Source: Deltaproteobacteria bacterium (GTDB lineage Bacteria > Myxococcota > Polyangia > Polyangiales > B10-G4). From it: a DNA stretch of 5,437 nt. The translations under genes were made by a program, and so were the position numbers. Position 1 is the stretch's first letter, and each line of letters begins with the position of its first letter. The notes beneath the pieces were generated by a model. The model was not told where the DNA came from, ran no database searches, and saw nothing but the letters and a program-made list of their open reading frames with translations. The stretch covers positions 1 through 5,437 of the forward strand of contig JAFDCW010000369.1 of the NCBI GenBank assembly GCA_019312705.1, read 5' to 3'. Shown piece after piece: positions 1 through 4,325 of the stretch.

Positions 1-645
1 CTCTTTGAGGACGTGCCCGAGGCTGCCGCCCTCGCCGATGCGTCGTCCGTTGGGGGCCTCGCGGACCTCTTCGCCGATGACGTGATGGCCGATGGGGGGG
101 ACGAGCCGATCGCCGACATCGAATCCGTGGCCTCCAGCGAAGGCCTCGAGCATCAGCTCTTCGAGGACGACGACGACGACTACGAAGGGGACGCGACGAA
201 CGCATTCACCCTCGAGGACGTCGCTGCGATCGAACGGCACAGCGAGCCCCCACCCCCGCAGACCAAATCGCAGTGGCCGGCCCCCATTGCCGAGTCCGAG
301 ACGCCGCCGGCGCCGATCGACGGTGAGGTCGAGCGCGAACTCGCGGCGGTTGAGGAAAAGCATGCCGCTGTCGAGGCGGCCGTTGCGGCCGAGGCAGCGC
401 GGGCCGAACAGGCGGCCATCGCCGCGGGAGTCGAGGCGGCCGATTTCGAGCTGATGATCGACGACGACGATCTCATGATGCTCGACGACGATGATCTGCT
501 GGAGGAAGATCCCGACCTGGAAACTGAGCCTCCGCAGTCTCCCCCCGAGAGTCAGTCTGCACCGCCCACCGACGCCCCCGAAGAAGGCAAGGGCAAAGAA
601 AAAGAAGAGACCGGCTTCTTCAAGAAGCTCTTCGGCGGCGACTGA
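1..645 (+). CDS. Acidic, low-complexity protein with MinD-like C-terminal tail (5' partial)
   Basis: I do not recognise the family. The frame is open from base 1 (214 codons, then TGA at 643-645), so the start lies upstream; the GTG at 13 is an internal Val codon, not a supported start. Counting codons from base 1, the protein has three LF(E/A)D-type motifs (residues 1, 23 and 53), a poly-Asp stretch at 56-60, and a Pro-rich patch near 81-105. An Ala/Glu/Val helical segment at about 109-147 has coiled-coil character. Two copies of an M-I/L-DDDD-L motif follow at 152-158 and 160-166, then a Pro/Ser/Glu linker. The end, from about 198, is Lys/Glu-rich and finishes GFFKKLFGGD, close to the membrane-targeting tail of E. 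coli MinD (GFLKRLFGG). There is no signal peptide or membrane segment in the visible part. I infer a cytoplasmic, largely disordered protein held at the inner membrane by its tail, perhaps the C-terminal half of a larger protein with a folded domain upstream. It converges on the barrel gene at 965. Confidence 0.85.
   Translation, partial: LFEDVPEAAALADASSVGGLADLFADDVMADGGDEPIADIESVASSEGLEHQLFEDDDDDYEGDATNAFTLEDVAAIERHSEPPPPQTKSQWPAPIAESETPPAPIDGEVERELAAVEEKHAAVEAAVAAEAARAEQAAIAAGVEAADFELMIDDDDLMMLDDDDLLEEDPDLETEPPQSPPESQSAPPTDAPEEGKGKEKEETGFFKKLFGGD
166..180 (+). repeat. (GAC)5 trinucleotide run in the acidic gene
   Basis: Five perfect GAC codons in a row encode Asp 56-60 of the acidic protein. 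Because the unit is a triplet, slippage would change the number of Asp residues without breaking the frame. Length variation between strains is therefore possible, but nothing here shows it. Confidence 0.7.
454..501 (+). repeat. Imperfect tandem repeat encoding M-I/L-DDDD-L twice
   Basis: Codons 152-158 (MIDDDDL) and 160-166 (MLDDDDL) of the acidic protein are two copies, eight codons apart, of one hydrophobic-DDDD-hydrophobic motif. Codon choice differs slightly between copies (GAC GAC GAC GAT against GAC GAC GAT GAT), so this is an old or selected duplication. It may be a repeated short binding motif. Confidence 0.6.
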
Positions 646-661
646 GCCCCCACAACGCCAA

Positions 662-691
662 ACGCCCCCGAGGACCATGTCCCAGGGGCGT
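662..691. terminator. Hairpin downstream of the acidic gene, possible terminator
   Basis: ACGCCCC (662-668) pairs with GGGGCGT (685-691), seven base pairs. A small internal loop follows, then an inner stem GGAC (672-675) with GTCC (679-682) around a CAT loop. It starts 16 bp after the TGA of the acidic gene, the right place for a terminator. Against this, no T-run follows on the plus strand, so it is not a classic intrinsic terminator. It could instead protect the 3' end or act with Rho. Read on the minus strand it could also serve the barrel gene. Confidence 0.45.
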
Positions 692-755
692 GCGTGAAGC
701 GCCATTGCCAGTTGAGCGAAAGGCGTTCAGTTGCGTCAGTCGCCGAGCTGGAATG

Positions 756-786
756 CCGACGCTCCAAACAGTGTCGGATGGAGCGT
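756..786 (+). other. Two overlapping, mutually exclusive hairpins
   Basis: Hairpin A pairs CCGACGCT (756-763) with AGTGTCGG (770-777): eight pairs including one G-U, with a six-base loop. Hairpin B pairs ACGCTCCA (759-766) with TGGAGCGT (779-786): eight perfect pairs with a 12-base loop. Both use bases 759-763, so only one can form at a time. Hairpin A is intact only as plus-strand RNA. Such an arrangement is seen in attenuators and switching RNAs, but no downstream plus-strand gene is present to regulate. Chance in GC-rich DNA is a real alternative. Confidence 0.35.
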
Positions 787-828
787 GAGGCACAAGCGAG
801 GTGGTCTCGGTTGCGAGCAGCCCGCGGA

Positions 829-849
829 GCTTACCTTTTGTAGGTGAGC
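829..849 (+). other. Hairpin in the convergent gap
   Basis: GCTTACCT (829-836) pairs with AGGTGAGC (842-849): eight pairs including one U-G wobble, with a five-base loop TTTGT. No T-run follows. The wobble becomes a C-A mismatch on the minus strand, so a plus-strand transcript is the better fit. Confidence 0.35.
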
Positions 850-869
850 AGGCAGCGCAGGAACCGGGG

Positions 870-898
870 CCAGCTCCGGTAGTCAATCCAGCTCCGGT
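870..898. repeat. 11-bp direct repeat CCAGCTCCGGT
   Basis: CCAGCTCCGGT occurs at 870-880 and again at 888-898, exact, 18 bp start to start. The first copy also forms a weak stem with ACCGG at 863-867. It lies 67-95 bp beyond the stop codon of the barrel gene. It may be a small local duplication or a pair of protein sites. Confidence 0.5.
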
Positions 899-964
899 CG
901 ACTGACGTCGCCCTCCGCCTTCTTGCCGACCTCGCGCCGTGGATCGCGCTCCAGGCGATACTGT

Positions 965-1903
965 TTAGAAGTAGAAGGTTGCGCCGCCGTTGACGATTGC
1001 CCCACCGGACGCGTTTGTCTCGCGACCCGTGGGTGTACCGAAGTCGTCGCGCTCGACGAACTCGGCCTGGCCGTCGCCGCTGAAGCGGTGACGAATCAGA
1101 CCGCGCACGTCGACGTTCAGGGCGAACCACCGAGAGATGCGCCACTCGAGGCCGAGGCCGCCTTCGCCGTTGAAGTGGCCGAAGGCGTCGTCGTAGCGGT
1201 ACTCGCCGGTGTAGCGGTCTACGCCCTGGGCGCTGCCGGCGGACCCGCCGATGCCGAGGACGCCGTAGAACTGCACCCGGTGCTGGGGGTTGAAGAAGAA
1301 GTAGGTGTTGAGGCCGAAGGAGAACTCTTGGCGGTCGAAACCGTTGTAGTCATTGCCCGAGAAGTAGCCGCCGTTGATCTCCACGGCGAAGTGACCGTTC
1401 CGGGGCCGGAAACGGAAACCCATGCGGAAGCCCCCCATGCTCACGTCGTTCCCGAGGACTCCCGAGAACTGCGGGTGGGCGCCGAAGTTGGTCGGCCGGC
1501 GCTCCCGGCGCACCGTCGTCTGCTGGACCGGCTGGGGCTGACTCGGACCGGCGGTCACGACGACGGTCGTCGCCACGGGGGGCGGCGGGGGAAGGGGAGC
1601 CGTGGCGATGTTCACGACGACCACCGGCGGCTGGACCACGGGGGGCGGCGGCGGGGCCGGCTGGGCCGGTGCCACGATGATGACCTGCGCCGAACGAGGT
1701 GCCGGCGCGCGGTGGACGACGACCTGGCGTCGTGCCGTCCGCACACGGACCTGGGCCCGGGCGTTGAAGGTCGCACCCACGTTGACCTCAGCACAGAACG
1801 CTGCATCTGGCGCGCACTGGGCTTCGGCCTTGGGTGCTCCGAGGAGGAGCAGCCCGGCGAGGGCAGGGAGGGCGAGGAGGGTGGTCATCGATTTGGGGCG
1901 CAT
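965..1903 (-). CDS. Outer-membrane beta-barrel protein with signal peptide and Pro-rich linker
   Basis: The 312-residue product starts with a Sec signal peptide: basic MRPK, then a hydrophobic core at about 7-21 and a likely cut after APKAEA (about residue 28). The mature N-terminus has two Cys (30, 37) that could form a disulfide. Cys30 is not in a lipobox (preceded by Ala-Gln), so a lipoprotein is unlikely. Residues about 40-80 are Val/Arg/Ala-rich, followed by Pro/Val linkers with PPPPP runs at 84-109. From about 145 to the end the sequence alternates aromatic/hydrophobic and polar residues in short Gly-bounded strands, roughly eight, ending in Ala-Thr-Phe-Tyr-Phe, the terminal Phe expected for BAM recognition. 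This fits the small outer-membrane beta-barrel superfamily; ligand and role are unknown. No start has a good ribosome site. I chose ATG 1903 because it gives a normal signal peptide; GTG 1906, ATG 1888 and GTG 1951 are alternatives. It lies downstream of sctV on the same strand, 197 bp away. Confidence 0.88.
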   Translation of the reverse strand: MRPKSMTTLLALPALAGLLLLGAPKAEAQCAPDAAFCAEVNVGATFNARAQVRVRTARRQVVVHRAPAPRSAQVIIVAPAQPAPPPPPVVQPPVVVVNIATAPLPPPPPVATTVVVTAGPSQPQPVQQTTVRRERRPTNFGAHPQFSGVLGNDVSMGGFRMGFRFRPRNGHFAVEINGGYFSGNDYNGFDRQEFSFGLNTYFFFNPQHRVQFYGVLGIGGSAGSAQGVDRYTGEYRYDDAFGHFNGEGGLGLEWRISRWFALNVDVRGLIRHRFSGDGQAEFVERDDFGTPTGRETNASGGAIVNGGATFYF

Positions 1904-2010
1904 CACGGGTCTGGAGCTACGCAAGGTCAGTGCCAGGAGTGTATCCACCACGATCCTACGGGAATTTCGAACTCTGGCGTGCCCATTGTCGCCGTTCGTT
2001 CGCCGACCGT

Positions 2011-2033
2011 GACCGGTGGTTCACACCCCGGTC
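2011..2033. terminator. Inverted repeat between sctV and the barrel gene
   Basis: GACCGG (2011-2016) pairs with CCGGTC (2028-2033). A single bulged T (2017) separates three more pairs, GGT with ACC, closed by a TCAC loop. It lies 68-90 bp past the sctV stop on the minus strand. There is no T-run after it in that direction; a TTTT (2040-2043) lies on the plus-strand side. It may be part of the sctV 3' end or an operator upstream of the barrel gene. Confidence 0.35.
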
Positions 2034-2057
2034 GGCCAATTTTCCGCGGTTTGGCCG
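2033..2057. terminator. Inverted repeat CGGCCAA ... TTGGCCG downstream of sctV
   Basis: CGGCCAA (2033-2039) and TTGGCCG (2051-2057) are perfect seven-base complements around an 11-base loop that itself contains CCGCGG. It lies about 44-68 bp past the sctV stop and abuts the repeat at 2011-2033. On the minus strand an AAAA precedes the second arm and no T-run follows. It is a candidate factor-dependent terminator, mRNA 3'-end structure or protein site. Confidence 0.4.
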
Positions 2058-2066
2058 GGGTTGGCA

Positions 2067-2081
2067 CCGGGTTCGCCCCGG
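2067..2081. terminator. Short GC hairpin just after the sctV stop
   Basis: CCGGG (2067-2071) pairs with CCCGG (2077-2081) around TTCGC, 20 bp past the sctV stop codon. It is the first of three stems met by RNA polymerase leaving sctV. There is no T-run. Being short and GC-only, it is the weakest of the three. Confidence 0.3.
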
Positions 2082-2100
2082 GATAGCACCTAGCCGGCCC

Positions 2101-4176
2101 TCAGAGACCGACCCGGCCGAGGGGCTGGACCGTCACCTCCGGAGCCAACTCCTGATAGCTGAGCACTGCGGCGTCGGGGAGGTCGACCTCGAGCAGGCGC
2201 CGGAGGAAGCGGCGCACGTCGGGCTGCGTGAGCAGCACCACCGGGCCGGTCCCGTCGACGAAGCAATCCCGCCGGACCGCCTCGATGACGTCCTTGGCCA
2301 TGTCCGGGGGCATGGCGAGGTAACTGCCCGTCGCGGTCCGCTGAATGCTGTCGCGGACGGCCTCCTCGATCATCGGGTCCAGGAGATGCACGGCGAGCAT
2401 GCCCCCCTCGGCGTGCTGATGGGTGAGCTGGCGTTTCAAGGCCCCGCGAACCAACTCGGTCAGGGCCATCGGGTCCTTCTCGTTTGGGGCGTAGGTCGCC
2501 AGGGCCTCGAGGATCTCCCGGAGGGGCCGAATCGAGACGGCTTCTTCGACGAGGCGCCGAAGCACGTCGGTCAGCAGGCTCAGGGAGACGGGCTTCGGCA
2601 CGACGTGGCGCACCAGGGCGGGGTAGGCACGTTCGAGTTGGTCGAGCATGGCCTGCACTTCCTGGAGGCCGACGAGGTCGTGGGCGCGCAGCTCGACGGC
2701 CCGGCGGAGGTGTCGCGTCACGGCTTCGGCGGCGTCGAGGCAGGTGATGCCCTCGTCGAGCAGGCTGCCGCGGTCCTCGGCGGCGACGAGGCACGCCGGG
2801 CCGCCGGTGACCGGGTCGGTCGCCGCGGTGGCACGCACCCCGAGCTCTGCGATCATTTCCGGTGGGGCGAGGGCCAACGCCTGACCCGGCGTGAGCGCAC
2901 CGCTCCCGACGGGCACTTCCTGGACGGCGATGGCGTAGCTGTCCGGGGCGAGGCCTGGGGCCCGGCGGGCTCGGACTCCGGGGAGGGCCAGCCCCCGGTC
3001 GATGAAGAGCGCATCGCGAAGCGCCGGCACGGCCTCTTCGAGGAGGGGACCGCCCCCCTGGTCGTCGAGGAGCTCGTCGGCGAGGGCGTCGCCGAGGTCG
3101 ATGGCCACGGGGATGACGACCGGCACCATCGCCCGCTTCTGTCGCGTCTCTCGAGCCGCTTCCTGGGTCGTGACCTGTGTATCGAGGGTCTCCGAGTCCT
3201 TCGGCCGCGCGCTGAGGCGCCGCGCTACGACGAAGAACACCGCGGCGAGGATCAGAAAGGGGACCGCCGGTAGGCCCGGGATGATCGCCAGCCCCACCAG
3301 GAATACCGACGCGATGCCGAGGGCCCGCGGGTCCCCGAATACCTGCTTGGCCACGTCGGAGCCGAGGGACGCATCCGGGTCTTCGGAGCTGACCCGGGTC
3401 ACGACGAGGCCCGCGGCGGTGCTGATGAGCAGCGACGGAATCTGGGATACCAAGCCATCGCCGATGGTGAGCAGGCCGTAGGTCTCGAGGGCCGCCAGGG
3501 CGCTCATGTCGTTCATCAGGACGCCTATCGTGAGGCCGCCGAGGATGTTGATGACCGTGATGATGATGCCCGCGATGGCGTCGCCTTTGACGAACTTCAT
3601 CGCGCCGTCCATCGAGCCATAGAACGCGCTCTCGCGCATGACCCCGTCGCGCTTGCGCCGCGCTTCGTCCTGGGAGATGGCGCCGCTGCGCAGCTCGGCG
3701 TCGATGCTCATCTGCTTGCCTGGCATCGCGTCGAGGGCAAATCGAGCGCCGACCTCGGCCACCCGCTCGGAGCCCTTAGCGACGACCAGGAACTGAATGA
3801 GGGTGAGGATCAAGAAGACGATGGCACCGACGACATAGTTCCCCCCGACGACGAAATCACCGAACGCCCGGATGACGTCTCCGGCGTCGGCCTGGAGTAG
3901 GATCAGGCGCGTCGACGACACGTTGAGGGAGAGGCGATAGAGGGTGGTGATCAGAAGAATCGTCGGGAACGACGTCAGGCTCACGCCGTTTTTGATGTAA
4001 AGGCTCACCAGGAGCAGCAGCACCGCGAGGGAGATGTTGCTGGCGATCAGCACGTCGAGCAGCGCCGTCGGCAGCGGCACGATCATCATGCCGACCATCG
4101 CGACGACGAGCGCCGCGAGGGCGGCGTCGGCATAGCGCCGCGCTACGGGCCGTGGCCCTCCGATCCCCGTCCCCAT
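2101..4176 (-). CDS. sctV: Type III secretion export gate protein SctV (FlhA/FHIPEP family)
   Basis: This 691-residue inner-membrane protein is the major export gate of a type III secretion apparatus; its soluble half forms a nonameric ring that receives chaperone-substrate complexes. Residues about 18-133 and 200-319 hold the hydrophobic segments, roughly eight. Between them is the family signature loop: R138-V-A-E-V-G-A-R-F through MPGKQMSID (151-159), then YGSMDGAMKFVKGD (186-199). A linker at about 320-350 leads to the cytoplasmic domain, ending LSYQELAPEVTVQPLGRVGL. GSMDGAMKF, LVSQIPSLL and LGSDVAKQV (271-279) favour SctV over FlhA, which more often has GAMDGASKF and LVAQIP. Length is normal and no break is seen. 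ATG 4176 lies about 17 residues before the first membrane segment, as expected, but has no Shine-Dalgarno-like sequence before it. No other secretion gene is in view: a kinase diverges upstream and a barrel gene follows downstream. Export-gate assignment is firm; SctV against FlhA is likely but needs phylogeny. Confidence 0.93.
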   Translation of the reverse strand: MGTGIGGPRPVARRYADAALAALVVAMVGMMIVPLPTALLDVLIASNISLAVLLLLVSLYIKNGVSLTSFPTILLITTLYRLSLNVSSTRLILLQADAGDVIRAFGDFVVGGNYVVGAIVFLILTLIQFLVVAKGSERVAEVGARFALDAMPGKQMSIDAELRSGAISQDEARRKRDGVMRESAFYGSMDGAMKFVKGDAIAGIIITVINILGGLTIGVLMNDMSALAALETYGLLTIGDGLVSQIPSLLISTAAGLVVTRVSSEDPDASLGSDVAKQVFGDPRALGIASVFLVGLAIIPGLPAVPFLILAAVFFVVARRLSARPKDSETLDTQVTTQEAARETRQKRAMVPVVIPVAIDLGDALADELLDDQGGGPLLEEAVPALRDALFIDRGLALPGVRARRAPGLAPDSYAIAVQEVPVGSGALTPGQALALAPPEMIAELGVRATAATDPVTGGPACLVAAEDRGSLLDEGITCLDAAEAVTRHLRRAVELRAHDLVGLQEVQAMLDQLERAYPALVRHVVPKPVSLSLLTDVLRRLVEEAVSIRPLREILEALATYAPNEKDPMALTELVRGALKRQLTHQHAEGGMLAVHLLDPMIEEAVRDSIQRTATGSYLAMPPDMAKDVIEAVRRDCFVDGTGPVVLLTQPDVRRFLRRLLEVDLPDAAVLSYQELAPEVTVQPLGRVGL

Positions 4177-4199
4177 GGACGCGGATGTTGGAGGACCGG

Positions 4200-4221
4200 G
4201 GCGGCGATGTCGAGCGCCGCC
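4200..4221 (-). promoter_or_regulatory. 7-bp GC hairpin in the sctV leader
   Basis: GGCGGCG (4200-4206) and CGCCGCC (4215-4221) are perfect complements around an eight-base loop, ending 24 bp before the sctV ATG. As sctV leader RNA it would form a strong stem close to a start codon that lacks a Shine-Dalgarno sequence. As DNA it is a palindrome that could bind a dimeric regulator of either gene. Confidence 0.4.
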
Positions 4222-4318
4222 ATTGCGCGGGGGACGTGCTGCCGCGAGGTGGGCCTGTCGGTCAGCGAAGCACCGGCGTCAGGATCTGGGCAGAACGCGG
4301 TCTGGGTCGTGATATCGT

Positions 4319-4322
4319 AGGA
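4319..4322 (+). promoter_or_regulatory. Possible ribosome binding site for the kinase start at 4326
   Basis: AGGA at 4319-4322 lies three bases before GTG 4326. The spacing is shorter than usual, so support is weak. It is nevertheless the only purine-rich match near any in-frame start: none precedes GTG 4356 or GTG 4365, and GTG 4236 would add an unusual 30-residue extension. Confidence 0.35.
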
Positions 4323-4325
4323 TTC

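Larger units (their letters stand above)
646..964. other. Convergent intergenic region with several hairpins, no gene seen
   Basis: This 319-bp gap lies between the stop codons of two converging genes. I find no tRNA-like fold and no reading frame that looks protein-coding; the short frames crossing it are Arg/Ser-rich and start inside neighbouring genes. What it does hold is structure: a two-tier hairpin at 662-691, overlapping alternative hairpins at 756-786, a hairpin at 829-849, and an 11-bp direct repeat at 870-898. Most are better paired as plus-strand RNA, because their G-U wobbles become A-C mismatches on the other strand. It could be a long structured 3' UTR, a small RNA, or a double terminator region. 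Confidence 0.6.
4177..4325. promoter_or_regulatory. Divergent promoter region between sctV and the kinase gene
   Basis: These 149 bp must hold the promoters of both genes if each is transcribed on its own. I find no convincing sigma-70 pair and no clear sigma-54 (GG-N10-GC) site. The best partial match is TGATATCGT (4310-4318), an extended -10-like sequence pointing at the kinase without a recognisable -35; it lies very close to the proposed start. The region also holds the hairpin at 4200-4221. Confidence 0.4.

Noticed and set aside
884..969. Hydrophilic minus-strand stretch KQYRLERDPRREVGKKAEGD just after the barrel stop
   Set aside because: It looks protein-like, but it has no start codon, is short, and runs back into a shadow frame of the barrel gene. 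A pseudogene remnant cannot be shown.
831..1145. Minus-strand frame ending in SWIDYRSWPRFLRCLL
   Set aside because: It begins inside the barrel gene in another frame and has an Arg-rich body. The natural-looking RSW...RSW end comes from the 11-bp direct repeat.
965..1903. Barrel protein as a lipoprotein
   Set aside because: Cys30 follows the signal peptide, but the residues before it (Glu-Ala-Gln) do not form a lipobox. Cleavage after AEA by signal peptidase I fits better.
923..2086. Long plus-strand frame (387 codons) across the barrel gene
   Set aside because: It is antisense to a gene with a clear signal peptide and barrel C-terminus. Its product is a Val/Ala/Glu/His-rich string with no domain, typical of the complementary frame in GC-rich DNA.
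2090..2794. Second minus-strand frame inside sctV
   Set aside because: Arg/Pro-rich product in a different frame of the same strand as sctV, explained by GC-rich codon composition.
1834..3273. Long plus-strand frame (479 codons) across the sctV 3' half
   Set aside because: It is antisense to the well-conserved cytoplasmic domain of SctV. It has no recognisable motif and no ribosome site, so it is a shadow frame.
2101..4176. Flagellar FlhA instead of SctV
   Set aside because: The GSMDGAMKF, LVSQIP and LGSDVAKQV segments are closer to non-flagellar gates, and no flagellar gene is nearby. It is not excluded without a phylogeny.
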